Assembly (NCBI RefSeq): GCF_019704135.1
Contig: NZ_AP024355.1
Coordinates: 248,001 to 312,000 of the forward strand
DNA from: Desulfuromonas versatilis
GTDB lineage: Bacteria > Desulfobacterota > Desulfuromonadia > Desulfuromonadales > NIT-T3
Reading direction: 5' to 3'
Length of the DNA: 64,000 nt
Of this stretch, positions 10,638 to 18,983 are shown in pieces. The first letter of the stretch is position 1. Every line of letters starts with the position of its first letter. Made by a program: the position numbers and the translations under genes. The notes under the pieces are model-generated. The model worked only from the letters and a program-made list of their open reading frames with translations. It was not told the DNA's origin and searched no databases.

Positions 10638-10982
10638 TTAACCCTTTTTATCTGCTATTTCATCCTCATATTGCTTGAGATAAAATTGTGTGCGATCAAA
10701 AAAGACTCCCCGAGCACCCAGGTCTTCATAGACCGGCTCATCTGTATCAGGATCATGCCCCATGAGGCGCCCTTCTTTGCTAGGAAGGGATTGCTCAAGC
10801 TGGTCAAGCGCTGTTGCTAGTAAGTCACCAATAATTTCGGTTTTCGTTTTTCTCGGATACATGTCGCACAGGGCGTTAATCTTCGCGGCGACCTGAATAG
10901 GCAACCGAAGTGAAATTTGCCGGGGGGTGAGCTTGGAATGGTCAGGAGCAGTCCAGATTGCCAGAAGGTCTTTGGGGTCCAT
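10638..10982 (-). CDS. Ribbon-helix-helix-like small protein, first gene of the element operon
   Basis: A 114-residue protein starting at ATG 10982 with GGAGA eight bases upstream; the longer frame to 11228 crosses the promoter and is not used. The segment TPRQISLRLPIQVAAKINALCDMYPRKTKTEIIGDLLATALD (in part) has the strand-helix-helix pattern of CopG/Arc-type DNA binders, so it may be an autoregulator or a relaxosome/origin accessory factor. The C-terminal 50 residues are acidic. A consensus promoter lies 40 bases upstream. Confidence 0.7.
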   Translation of the reverse strand: MDPKDLLAIWTAPDHSKLTPRQISLRLPIQVAAKINALCDMYPRKTKTEIIGDLLATALDQLEQSLPSKEGRLMGHDPDTDEPVYEDLGARGVFFDRTQFYLKQYEDEIADKKG

Positions 10983-11021
10983 AAAGTCTCCAAAAATTCC
11001 AAAAATGTCATTGTGAAATTC

Positions 11022-11050
11022 AGGATAATTTTTTGAATTTCCATTGTCAA
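11022..11050 (-). promoter_or_regulatory. Promoter of the element's leftward operon
   Basis: On the minus strand TTGACA (11045-11050), a 17-base spacer and TATCCT (11022-11027), about 40 bases before the RHH-like gene. An imperfect inverted repeat (CATTG/CAATG with flanking AATTTC) overlaps the -35 box and would suit an operator for the first gene's product. Confidence 0.75.
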
Positions 11051-11071
11051 TGAAATTTTGAAGGCCGCCCA

Positions 11072-11140
11072 CAGGGAAACGGGGGAGCCTTGCGCGACTC
11101 TTTGGCGCCGCTCCCCCTACTCGCTGGGCTCGTTTCCCTA
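11072..11140. other. Nested inverted repeats, candidate double-strand origin or oriT of the element
   Basis: Outer arms AGGGAAACG and CGTTTCCCT enclose inner arms GGGGGAG and CTCCCCC around a GC-rich centre containing GGCGCC. It lies in the 324-base gap between the leftward Rep operon and the rightward ATPase gene, where a Rep nick site would be expected. The rest of the gap (to 11306) shows only AT-rich sequence with a weak TTGACG near 11165. No nick motif could be identified with certainty. Confidence 0.45.
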
Positions 11141-11306
11141 TGGACGGACGGGAAAAATAAAAAAATTGACGAATTGCAATGAGAGGGGTAAAAGGATGGA
11201 TTGTCATGAGGGGGCATGCCTCAGCCACCCTTAGCGAGGACGATTTATTTTCGAATGTATTTCTGAGCCCCCGTGTTACTAAGTTGGGGGACTAGACGGA
11301 AGGGGT

Positions 11307-12764
11307 ATGCCGATGACGGTTTCTCTAAGCAGTCTATCAACATTTGGCGATGTGTCTGCGGAAGAAGACGCAGTTCTTGAGTACTTTGTAACCACTGATG
11401 CAGTACAAAAATTAGAACAAAATGAGGTTTTTATTATTCTCGGCAGAAAGGGAGCAGGAAAAACTGCTTTGGTTCGTCACTTTACTGAAAGTGGTCATCG
11501 GTCACTTTCAAAACCCCTTAATTTAAGAGGATATCCTTGGAATTTGCATTCCGAGCGAGTGGATAGAGGAGCTTCTGAAATCGAAGCATATGTATCATCA
11601 TGGAGGTATTTGATAGCAATAGAATTTGCCTCGCTTGTTTTGTCTAAATCTGAAAGGCCCCAGTACCAAGAAGTAATTAATTTAACTAATTTTATGAACG
11701 AGAACTACGGAGGCCCGCACCCTAAGCTTTCCGACATCCTTCGACCGCGTCGTATTAAATTATCGAAATTCTCTTTCGCCCCTTCAGTTCTGGGCAATGC
11801 ACTAGGAGGAGTGGACTTGGAAAGGGGGAGAGGGGATCTTCAGCTTGGACTCGAATTAAATGCGCTTTCTGAGGCTATTCTAAGTAGTGCTAGGGCAATC
11901 GCAGAAAATGAGAGCCTTGGCCCCCTCATGCTTCATTTTGATGAATTGGACCAAGGGCTTGCAGAATTTGATGAAAACAGAAGCAGGATGATTATTGGAT
12001 TAATACTGGCTGCGCGTCAAATCCGCCGAGAAATGAGAGAAAGTACTGTTCAGTTTAGCCCAATAATTTATTTAAGGACCGATCTTTGGGACGATTTAGA
12101 GTTTTCGGACAAAAATAAGATAAGCCAAGGTTTAGCATTAAAGGTTGAATGGACATCTCAAAGCTTAAATGAGTTAGTAAATTTGAGACTAAGTGCAAGA
12201 TTGGGCAGGGACGTTTCATGGGAGGATGTGTCAACTGATGATTTAATGCGAGGTTCACAGACTAAATGGAATCACATTCTAGCCAGAAGCTTTCTTAGGC
12301 CAAGAGATATCATTGCATTTTTAAATGCAGCTTTGCATTTTGCAAAAATACGCGACGAAGATCCATGTATTTTTACTAATCCTGACATTGTTGATGCTCG
12401 AGAAAGATATTCCAGCTATCTCAAATTGGAGTTAGATGACGAAATTCTTCCGCATTGGCCTAATTGGGAAGAAGCTCTTCAAGCATGTTCCGCTATAAGT
12501 ACAATAACATTCGATCGTTCAGAATTTGATTCAGAATACAGCCGTCGAAAGACAAAAGGAAACACGATAGATTCTGAAGAAGCATTGCAGACATTGTATA
12601 AATTTTCTGTGATTGGATATGAGCGCAGAAGTGGATATGGCGGGTCATCTTGGGCCTTTCAGTATACTGATCCAGAGGTAGGCTATGACAACTCAGCCAA
12701 TCGATTTAAAGTTCATTTAGGCCTGAAAGAATATGCAAAATTGCGCGAAACCAGGCAGCAATAA
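11307..12764 (+). CDS. P-loop ATPase (Sll1717-like), cargo gene of the element
   Basis: A 485-residue protein with Walker A at residues 46-53 (GRKGAGKT) and a Walker B-like strand at 207-215 (LMLHFDELD). After these come a conserved YLRTDLWDDLEF segment and an FLRPRDIIAFLNAAL segment, which together resemble the Sll1717-type P-loop ATPases. Function in that family is not established. Codon use is markedly AT-richer than the host genes and even than the other genes of the element. The position as lone rightward cargo opposite the replication/integration operon is what one sees for accessory or defence genes. GGAAGGGG precedes the ATG. No nuclease or other effector domain is visible. Confidence 0.7.
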   Translation: MPMTVSLSSLSTFGDVSAEEDAVLEYFVTTDAVQKLEQNEVFIILGRKGAGKTALVRHFTESGHRSLSKPLNLRGYPWNLHSERVDRGASEIEAYVSSWRYLIAIEFASLVLSKSERPQYQEVINLTNFMNENYGGPHPKLSDILRPRRIKLSKFSFAPSVLGNALGGVDLERGRGDLQLGLELNALSEAILSSARAIAENESLGPLMLHFDELDQGLAEFDENRSRMIIGLILAARQIRREMRESTVQFSPIIYLRTDLWDDLEFSDKNKISQGLALKVEWTSQSLNELVNLRLSARLGRDVSWEDVSTDDLMRGSQTKWNHILARSFLRPRDIIAFLNAALHFAKIRDEDPCIFTNPDIVDARERYSSYLKLELDDEILPHWPNWEEALQACSAISTITFDRSEFDSEYSRRKTKGNTIDSEEALQTLYKFSVIGYERRSGYGGSSWAFQYTDPEVGYDNSANRFKVHLGLKEYAKLRETRQQ

Positions 12765-12838
12765 ATTCGCTTGGCTAGTTAAGAAAAGCCCCGTTTGATA
12801 TTGATATTTCTTTCCCATTGCCCACCTTCGTCTACTTT

Positions 12839-12848
12839 GGGGAGCCAA
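12839..12848. repeat. Right attachment repeat (attR core) of the tRNA-Asn element
   Basis: GGGGAGCCAA, identical to the tRNA-Asn 3' end. Immediately right of it, AAAATTAG leads into a strong terminator, as expected for the original sequence downstream of the tRNA before integration. Confidence 0.6.
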
Positions 12849-12854
12849 AAATTA

Positions 12855-12890
12855 GAAGGCCGTTTCCTTAATTGGAAGCGGCCTTTTTTT
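12855..12890 (+). terminator. Probable ancestral tRNA-Asn terminator, now serving the ATPase gene
   Basis: AAGGCCGTTTCC pairs with GGAAGCGGCCTT (one G-U pair), followed by nine T residues. It lies just outside the right attachment repeat. The 5' half AAGGCCGTTTCCTTAA recurs in a weaker hairpin at 24536. Confidence 0.8.
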
Positions 12891-12892
12891 TT

Positions 12893-13376
12893 CAACTGTC
12901 CGCCATATATCCAGATCCCCTCCCCGGGACCTGCCCTCGGGAAAACAGTCAAATTTCCGGCAAACTAGAAGTCCTAGGTCAGTACGGACACGGAGTATTC
13001 CCGGAGTTTGACAGTGTCCCAGAGAAGAACAGCTTGAGGCAATTGGAGACTTCTATCCGTTTGTCATCTGGGCTCGATAATAGATGGACAGGATCGGCCA
13101 GGCAACCTGAGGCCCCCGCTCTTCTTTTTTTCTCGTCCGGTATCTTTTCGTCGGGAACACGTGTATAGTTAAATATCAAACCCACGCCAGATCCTATCCT
13201 CTTAAACCGCCCCACCCTTCACGCCGTACGGAGATGTCCATTGCGGGGTGAAGAGATTCGATGTTCGTGCCTGGTTCTCAAGGCACGCCAATTGTCAAGC
13301 CGCCCCGTAGATGCCAGCAATCTCCCTGGTTTTTATTGGACATGTCTTGGCTGGTTCCAAGTAAGGGAGTCTTGTC
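12893..13376. other. Intergenic region without recognisable gene
   Basis: GC-rich patches, short palindromes (for example CTTCACGCC...GGGGTGAAG around 13216-13255) and only short unconserved frames on both strands. I see no RNA gene and no convincing protein; it may be decayed sequence at the element boundary. Confidence 0.5.
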
Positions 13377-13781
13377 ATGAAAAGCACTACGCTTTCGGTC
13401 GGTGCGCCGATTGAAGCCCGCTGCACTAAATGCCGAAAGAATACCGGCCACATCATCGTCACTATGGCTGAAAAGGATCCTGTCAAAGTGCAGTGCAACA
13501 AATGCAATCGACAGCATAAGTATCGGCCGCCCATCACGGCAAAAAAGCCTGCCGGGCGACAAACCGCTGACCCGAAAGTCGCCGAGCGCAAAGAGTGGGC
13601 AGTCCTGCGACCGGGCATGAACAGCGCAGAGGCGACCAACTATTCCATGACAGCTGCTTACAAGGTCCAGGCCCTGGTAAACCACCCCGTTTTCGGTCTT
13701 GGGCTTGTTCAACGCGTGGCCGGACCACAAAAGGTTGAGATTCTCTTTGAGGACGGCAAGAAAACGATGCGCTGCAAATAG
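13377..13781 (+). CDS. Zinc-ribbon protein of unknown function
   Basis: A 134-residue protein. The N-terminal zinc ribbon uses CTKC (residues 16-19) and CNKC (about 40-43). A basic linker follows, and then a C-terminal domain with ALVNHPVFGLGLVQRVAG and KVEILFEDGKKTMRC. That C-terminal pattern occurs in small Geobacter-type proteins where a HxxFGxG strand is followed by a DGxKxLRC ending; I know of no assigned function. It starts at ATG after AAGGGAG. It stands alone, 72 bases before another zinc-ribbon gene. Confidence 0.75.
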   Translation: MKSTTLSVGAPIEARCTKCRKNTGHIIVTMAEKDPVKVQCNKCNRQHKYRPPITAKKPAGRQTADPKVAERKEWAVLRPGMNSAEATNYSMTAAYKVQALVNHPVFGLGLVQRVAGPQKVEILFEDGKKTMRCK

Positions 13782-13853
13782 TCCGGCCCGGTGGGCAGCT
13801 CTCTTGGGCGGGATTAGTTAGACGAAGAGGTTGCCAGAGACGGGTAGAAAGAG

Positions 13854-14072
13854 ATGAAAATGGAAATTTGCGATCAGTGTGAAGAGCAATCAAAGAAATC
13901 GCACAAGGCCAAGCCGCATGGATATTTAATAAAAGTAGATGACCTCCGCATTTTCAAAGGGAAAAAACCCCGAGGCTTTGAGGAGCAGGATTACCAGTGT
14001 CAGACATGCAAATCGAAGTTTACCCAGAGTACCGATAAAAACGTCCTGGCCTGGACTCTATGGCGGGGGTAA
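13854..14072 (+). CDS. Small CxxC-CxxC protein of unknown function
   Basis: A 72-residue protein with two cysteine pairs (CDQC at 6-9 and CQTC near 50) and the C-terminal segment KFTQSTDKNVLAWTLWRG, consistent with a small zinc ribbon. It may be co-transcribed with the preceding zinc-ribbon gene. Start at 13854 ATG, with a second ATG two codons later. Function unknown; a role in nucleic acid or protein binding is only implied by the fold. Confidence 0.65.
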   Translation: MKMEICDQCEEQSKKSHKAKPHGYLIKVDDLRIFKGKKPRGFEEQDYQCQTCKSKFTQSTDKNVLAWTLWRG

Positions 14073-14169
14073 TTGAACAGAGGGCACGCTTGGATTGGGG
14101 ACGTTTAAAGGGGTCGGGTTGCTTGCGGATAGGGCAGCCTGACTTTTTTTTTCGGCTTCCGAGTTCAAA

Positions 14170-15252
14170 TTACCGGAGGTTGGCCCGAAATCCTTTGAGC
14201 CAACCTTCAAACCGAGCCAGCGGCCCCTTGGATAGAATCCTGCCGAAGATTGCCGGGTTGTAGAGAAACAGGCAGTGCCTGATCGAGGTATAGGGACTGA
14301 AGGTATTTTCAGGGTTTGCCGCCATGAAATCATCGCGATAATTTCTGACGGTTTTTAAATTCTCGATCAGACTTTTGTGCAGGTCCGACTTTTTGAAGGC
14401 ATTGTCCAACTTCAGGATATCCTGGACGAAGTTATCTACCTTGTAGTCTTCAAACTCGAAATCTTTGAAGAAATGGCCCGCGACACGCAGGAAGTTGAAG
14501 GCATTGACTGTTTTGCCGCTGGCCTCCGTCCATGCCTGTCCCACCGTCTCACTGCTATCCTCAAGAGCATCGCTGATCGGAGCCACCGTCTCCTGATGAA
14601 TGAGCTCCATGGTGGCGTTGCGAATCTCTTTGAATTCCCGATCGGCCATTTCGAACAGGGCCGAAAGGACGTTGATTCGGCGCTTGAGATCATTGGGGAT
14701 AGATTTTTTGTACTTGATCCTGTGGTCCAGCACGCTCCAGGCATCCTGAATCATGGACCTGATCTGAATTTCGAAGGGATAGTCTGCAAATGCTTGGTAT
14801 TTCGATAAGGACGCCATCTCTTCGGTAAGGGCCAGGTCCATGTGCAGGCCCTTATAGCCGAACAAATCCTCAGTGCTCTCGATAGCGGCTATCTTGTCGG
14901 AGACGTCGATGATTTTGAAATGATTCTTCAATACATTTGACGCCACAGCGATCTGGTCTTCATAAAGGCAGACGATACGAATGCCGATCAAGTCGGAAAT
15001 GTAATTTTTGATTTCGTAGGTTTGTTCATCGGCTTCAAGTCTGATCTGGTATTTGCGCTGAAATTTTTTGATGCACTCTTCTTTGTCTTTGACCCGGCCC
15101 TCTATTTTTGTCACCTCACCGACATCAGACTGCCTTATCAGTGAGTTAATAGTGCGGATATAGGAGTTTTTAGCTTTTTCAAAAAGTTGCCGGTTGTTTT
15201 CGTAATATTTTCTAAAATTGCGTTTTTCAAGTTCGAAGTCCAGAGAGGCCAA
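14170..15252 (-). CDS. RelA/SpoT-domain protein (putative alarmone synthetase)
   Basis: A 360-residue protein with a (p)ppGpp-synthetase-type nucleotidyltransferase domain: IEGRVKDKEECIKKFQRK (about 50-67), ISDLIGIRIVC with the metal-binding Asp near 87, GYKGLH, and FEIQIRSMIQDAW with the catalytic Glu near 161, then a basic helix (DHRIKYKK). There is no HD hydrolase domain, TGS or ACT, so it would synthesise but not degrade. The C-terminal 180 residues are helical and not recognised. TTG 15252 is preferred because GGAAGGAG lies six bases upstream. It lies in the accessory stretch right of the tRNA element; a stress or phage-response role is possible but unproven. Confidence 0.8.
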   Translation of the reverse strand: MASLDFELEKRNFRKYYENNRQLFEKAKNSYIRTINSLIRQSDVGEVTKIEGRVKDKEECIKKFQRKYQIRLEADEQTYEIKNYISDLIGIRIVCLYEDQIAVASNVLKNHFKIIDVSDKIAAIESTEDLFGYKGLHMDLALTEEMASLSKYQAFADYPFEIQIRSMIQDAWSVLDHRIKYKKSIPNDLKRRINVLSALFEMADREFKEIRNATMELIHQETVAPISDALEDSSETVGQAWTEASGKTVNAFNFLRVAGHFFKDFEFEDYKVDNFVQDILKLDNAFKKSDLHKSLIENLKTVRNYRDDFMAANPENTFSPYTSIRHCLFLYNPAIFGRILSKGPLARFEGWLKGFRANLR

Positions 15253-15628
15253 TGGCAACTCCTTCCATATAAATGTGGATTAAGGGAAAATCGGGGATCT
15301 AGGGATTGAAGAAATCGGTGGAGAAATGGATCGCCGTCTGCTCCTCTTTCTAGCCGATTTATTGTGGGATCCGGTTTTTCGATCAAAGAGAACTTATCCG
15401 GGACTGTTAGCTGGATTTCGCCCAGAGGGCCTGTGATTGTCGAATGAGCGGACAGTCGCCGAAAGAGCAGGATGTCCCAGGTTCGCTGAATGCCTATGCA
15501 ACCACTGGTAAAGGCCAGTTCGTAAAGCATCTTGGCACTGCCTCCCCCAATTGGGAAAAATGAGGTGAGCCAGCAGATCGTGGCTCAGATATTCAGCGAC
15601 GTGTTGAGGGGGGTGTATTGCATTTTAG
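15253..15628. other. Intergenic region without recognisable gene
   Basis: About 375 bases between the RelA/SpoT-domain gene and the small basic protein. Only short frames occur; the longest leftward one has no conserved motif and no convincing ribosome site. A promoter for the RelA/SpoT gene should lie here but I cannot point to it. Confidence 0.4.
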
Positions 15629-15769
15629 CTATTGATCTTGCTCCGGAGAGTCCTGGGACCGTTGCTGAGAACCGCTCTCCTGTTTACGTTTTTGCTTTTC
15701 CTCTTTTTTGGCTTTCTTTACGAGCTCCTTCTGGCGCTTCTCATATCCGTAATTCGGTTTTCTGGCCAT
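15629..15769 (-). CDS. Small basic protein (MARKPNYG family)
   Basis: A 46-residue protein that begins MARKPNYGYEKRQKEL and continues with a Lys/Glu-rich helix, then a polar Gln/Ser tail. Short proteins with the same N-terminus are common in Geobacter-type genomes, often near cold-shock genes. AGAGG lies before the ATG. It sits just downstream of the cold-shock gene on the same strand, separated by a terminator. Function unknown; the composition suggests RNA or ribosome binding (inference). Confidence 0.7.
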   Translation of the reverse strand: MARKPNYGYEKRQKELVKKAKKEEKQKRKQESGSQQRSQDSPEQDQ

Positions 15770-15851
15770 TAATTGCCTCTTTCGGCTGGCGGTTCGTACA
15801 CGTTCATGCTTGTAGACTGGAGTCCGGTTTCACGAACTGACGGATTTTAGC

Positions 15852-15884
15852 AAAAGGGCCCCGCGGTTTTACGCGAGGCCCTTT
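15852..15884 (-). terminator. Terminator after the cold-shock gene
   Basis: AAAGGGCC...GCG with loop GTTTTA and CGC...GGCCCTTT; on the minus strand it is followed by TTTTG. It ends the csp transcript and may be partly read through to the small basic protein. Confidence 0.75.
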
Positions 15885-15906
15885 ACGAGTTTATGCAAAA
15901 TCCTGC

Positions 15907-16107
15907 TTAAATTTTGCGTACGTTGGACGACTGGGGACCTTTCTGGCCTTGGGTAACGTCAAAGCTCACGCGATCTCCCTCGGCGAGAGATTTGAAACCG
16001 TCGCCCTTGATTTCAGAAAAATGAACGAACACATCAGGTCCATTGTCCTGCTCGATGAAACCAAAGCCCTTTGCGTCGTTAAACCACTTCACTGTGCCTT
16101 CTGCCAT
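15907..16107 (-). CDS. csp: Cold-shock domain protein
   Basis: A 66-residue single cold-shock domain: [15 protein letters not shown] with RNP-1, DVFVHFSEI with RNP-2, and the usual C-terminus [17 protein letters not shown]. It binds single-stranded RNA/DNA as a chaperone. Length and motifs match the family fully. GGAACGCGGAGAAG lies upstream as ribosome site. The leader contains a terminator-like hairpin at 16167-16200. Confidence 0.96.
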   Translation of the reverse strand: MAEGTVKWFNDAKGFGFIEQDNGPDVFVHFSEIKGDGFKSLAEGDRVSFDVTQGQKGPQSSNVRKI

Positions 16108-16166
16108 TTTCTTCTCCGCGTTCCCGTATGGGAACTCTGTTGTTGTGAAAATCTCGACTGCCCAAA

Positions 16167-16200
16167 TTAAAAAAACACACGCCCAAGTGGGCCTGTGTTA
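16167..16200 (-). terminator. Hairpin with T tract in the csp leader
   Basis: On the minus strand AACACAGGCCCA pairs with GGGCGTGTGTT and eight T residues follow, 60-90 bases before the csp start. It may end an upstream transcript or act as an attenuator in the long cold-shock leader; sequence alone does not decide. Confidence 0.55.
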
Positions 16201-16368
16201 TTAACCCAGACAGACACTTTGTCCATCTGGTGAGCAACAAAAATCATACACAAACTTGCTTAAGTAATCTCACCGTAGCACGTTCGACTTTCGAAAAGCA
16301 AGGCCCAAAGACAGTTCTTTTTACAGGTTGCCTCCGCTCTTGCGATGGTTTTCGGGCAACATCGGCTA

Positions 16369-16733
16369 TCACCACGTCCAGCATCTGACACCCGAATTCC
16401 CAACTGCCGGCTGAAGCAATGCTGCGAAGCCATCCCCGCGCGCGCAGACGGACCGGCCCTCACCCTCCGGCAGAGTCCCTCCGGAATCCGCCTGACGTTC
16501 TGGGATGATGGAGATTTCGGACAGCAAGCTGCGCAGCTGCCACTGCCCCGCCACTTTCGCGGGCTCTTGGCCCTCGATAGGATCGATGTGCGGCAGGTAC
16601 CAGCGCCCGTTGCGGCCAAGGACCTCGAGTTCCTCTCCCTCTCGGAGCTGATGACTTCGACCAAGATGCCTTCAAGGTCCGGCAACTCGAAGCTCAATTT
16701 GAGTTCGTCGCGCCTGGGCCGAGTTTGCGGGTC
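16369..16733 (-). pseudogene. Frameshifted remnant of a small conserved protein
   Basis: Joining two minus frames across one shift near 16630 (the run GAGAGGGAGAGGAAC) gives a coherent sequence: DELKLSFELPDLEGILVEVI, then LEVLGRNGRWYLPHIDPIEG and GQWQLRSLLSEISIIPE. Neither frame alone makes sense across the whole stretch, and no good start codon is present. I do not recognise the family. The rest of 16201-16788 holds nothing else I can name. Confidence 0.3.
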
Positions 16734-16788
16734 GTCAGGTCCTGTCGAGGATCAGAACCGGGATCCGGTCGCTCTGAATGGGCGCCCC

Positions 16789-18624
16789 TTACCCCAACGG
16801 CCAGATCCAGAGCAGCATGGGGAGGCTGACACCGACGACCAGAATTTCCATGGGCAGGCCAAGCCGCCAGTAGTCGCCGAAGCGGAAACCGCCGGGGCCG
16901 AGAATCAGGGTGTTGTTCTGGTGCCCGATGGGGGTGAGAAATGCGCAGGAGGCGCCAATGGCCACGGCCATGAGAAAAGTGTCGGCATTGAGGCCAAGCT
17001 GCGCGGCGGTGCTGATGGCGATGGGGCACATCACTGCGGCGGTGGCGGCATTGTTCATGAAGTCGGAGAGGGTCATGGTGACAATCAGAATCAGCGCCAG
17101 CGCCGCCACCGGATGACCCTGGGCGATATTTTCCAGCAGGTTGCGCGCCAGCAGATCCGCCGCCCCCGTGGTTTCCATGGCGCCGGCAACAGGAATCAGC
17201 GCGCCGAGCAGGACGATGACCGGCCAATCGACGGCTTCATAAACCTTGCGCGGCGGAACAATGCGCAGCAGCATGAACACCAGCACCCCTGCGGCAAAAG
17301 AGAGCGCCGCAGGCACCAGACCCAAAGCGGCGCCGCCGATCGCCGCGATCATCACCGCCGTGGCGATGGAGGCCCGGCCTTTGTCCGGAATACTGATGGA
17401 GCGCGCGGCCAGGGGCACACAGTTGAAGGTAGCCGCAAATCCGGAGAGGGCTTCCTGCGCGCCCTGCATCAGCAGAACATCGCCGGCCTGTAGCGACGCC
17501 GTACGCAGGCGCTTGATTGAGCGCCGTCCCTGCCGGGAGATGGCCAGCAGATTCAGGCCGAAGCGGGTGCGCAGCTGGATGTCGCTGGCAGAGCGCCCGG
17601 CCAGGCCTGAATTTATCATTACGACCAACTCCAGCAGCTCGACTTCGTGGGCCTGGAAATCTTTCTTTGCATCGTCGGCTTTTACCTCGGGATCAGGCGT
17701 CCCTCCCTGCTTCTCCGCATCCTCTGCAGCCACCCGAACATCTTCCGCCAACTCCAGATCGTGATTCGACAGAACGCCAGACAGGGCTTCGGGGTCGGCC
17801 TCGATGACCAGAATGTCGCCCTCGCGCAGCACCCGTGCGGGGTTGGGAGCCGAAACCCGAAAGTCGTTGCGCACCATGCCCACAACCTGGGCATCGGCCT
17901 CCTCCATACCCTGCTCGAATTCACGCAGCGTCTTGCCCACGGCCTTGGCTTTGGCGGTGATGCGAACCTCGGTGAAATAGGTGCCCGTATCGAAGCTCAT
18001 CCCGCTCGCCTCCTGCCGCACCGGCACCAGGCGCCAGCCCAGCAGCACGATAAAGGCCGCGCCGACGGCCACAACGGCCAGGCCCACCGGCGAAAAATCA
18101 AACATGCCGAAGCTGCCCACCCCGATTTCGGCGCGAAAGCCGGAAACAATCAGGTTGGGCGGCGTGCCGATCAGCGTTGTCATGCCGCCGAGGATGGTGC
18201 CGAAGGCCAGGGGCATCAGCACCCGGCCCGGAGGGATCTCATGTTTGGACGCCACCTGGATGGCCACCGGCATCAACAAAGCCATCGCCCCGACATTGTT
18301 CATAAAGGCCGAGAGCAGCGCCCCCAGCCCGATGAGCGCGGCCATGCTCGGCAGCAGTCCCGCTGACTGGGGCAAAAGGCGCTGGGCGAACGCGTCGACA
18401 GCCCCGGTCGCCTGCAACCCGGAACTCAGCACCAGCACGCAGGCAACGGTGATGACCGCCGGGTGCCCGAGGCTGACGAAGGCGCTTTCAACCGGCACCA
18501 GGCCCGCGAACACGCAGGCCAGCAGGGACGCCAGGGCGACCACGTCGTGACGCCAGCGTCCCCAGAGAAAAAGCCCGATGGTGGCTGCCAGAATGGCGAA
18601 GATGATTGTTTGATCCTGGGTCAT
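16789..18624 (-). CDS. SLC13/DASS-type sodium-anion symporter with two RCK C-terminal domains
   Basis: A 611-residue membrane transporter. The order is N-terminal transmembrane helices (IIFAILAATIGLFLWGRWR), SFMNNVGAMALLMPVA-type hairpin loop, TLIGTPPNLIVSG, then two TrkA-C/RCK domains (about residues 205-385, e.g. VRITAKAKAVGKTLREFE and EVELLELVVMINSGLAGRS), and a second membrane half with DFMNNAATAAVMCPIAI and SCAFLTPIGHQNNTLI. The SNT-like and TPP/TPIGHQ motifs identify the family, which carries dicarboxylates or sulfate. The substrate cannot be told. It is monocistronic as far as can be seen. Confidence 0.9.
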   Translation of the reverse strand: MTQDQTIIFAILAATIGLFLWGRWRHDVVALASLLACVFAGLVPVESAFVSLGHPAVITVACVLVLSSGLQATGAVDAFAQRLLPQSAGLLPSMAALIGLGALLSAFMNNVGAMALLMPVAIQVASKHEIPPGRVLMPLAFGTILGGMTTLIGTPPNLIVSGFRAEIGVGSFGMFDFSPVGLAVVAVGAAFIVLLGWRLVPVRQEASGMSFDTGTYFTEVRITAKAKAVGKTLREFEQGMEEADAQVVGMVRNDFRVSAPNPARVLREGDILVIEADPEALSGVLSNHDLELAEDVRVAAEDAEKQGGTPDPEVKADDAKKDFQAHEVELLELVVMINSGLAGRSASDIQLRTRFGLNLLAISRQGRRSIKRLRTASLQAGDVLLMQGAQEALSGFAATFNCVPLAARSISIPDKGRASIATAVMIAAIGGAALGLVPAALSFAAGVLVFMLLRIVPPRKVYEAVDWPVIVLLGALIPVAGAMETTGAADLLARNLLENIAQGHPVAALALILIVTMTLSDFMNNAATAAVMCPIAISTAAQLGLNADTFLMAVAIGASCAFLTPIGHQNNTLILGPGGFRFGDYWRLGLPMEILVVGVSLPMLLWIWPLG

Positions 18625-18947
18625 GGCAGGGCCATCCTTTCCAAGCCAAAATGCTGATCCCGGCCCGGTCTCAGGGCGGGAATCGACGCCAGCCAGCGAA
18701 GAATTCTTCGAAAGATCTCGGGTTCAGCGGGGGATAGCGAGGTTCCTTCTGGATCACAACCCAATTCTACCCTTTAAATACATAGGGGTTACTGCTTTTT
18801 CCCCCGTTGAGGGTCTCTTTTCTTTTTTTGATTTTTCATTCCAGGTTTTGATTAATCTGTTTTGCCGAGAAAATCATTCCAGCCTCCGGATTTGTGCTCA
18901 GGATCATGAGGTTTGCCTATGTCATCAGTCGACAAAGAAATTTCTCC
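18625..18947. other. Divergent intergenic region
   Basis: Between the leftward transporter and the rightward TetR gene. AT-rich in its right half with T tracts; no gene seen. Transporter promoter not located with confidence. Confidence 0.4.
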
Positions 18948-18977
18948 TTGACAGACCTAGACCGACCGGTCTACTCT
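18948..18977 (+). promoter_or_regulatory. TetR-gene promoter with NemR-like operator between -35 and -10
   Basis: TTGACA at 18948-18953 and TACTCT at 18972-18977. Between them TAGACCGACCGGTCTA (18958-18973) is a near-perfect palindrome of the NemR type (TAGACC...GGTCTA). The repressor start codon is only seven bases further on. Autorepression is the simple reading. Confidence 0.75.
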
Positions 18978-18983
18978 GGCCAC

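Noticed and set aside
10218-10820. A 200-codon plus-strand frame within Rep and the RHH-like gene
   Set aside because: It is antisense to two better-supported genes and has no recognisable domain.
13278-13730. A 150-codon minus frame over the zinc-ribbon gene
   Set aside because: The plus-strand frame has paired CxxC motifs and a conserved-looking C-terminus; the minus frame has none.
15138-15530. A 130-codon minus frame overlapping the RelA/SpoT gene start
   Set aside because: No motif; its 3' part is an alternative frame of the real gene.
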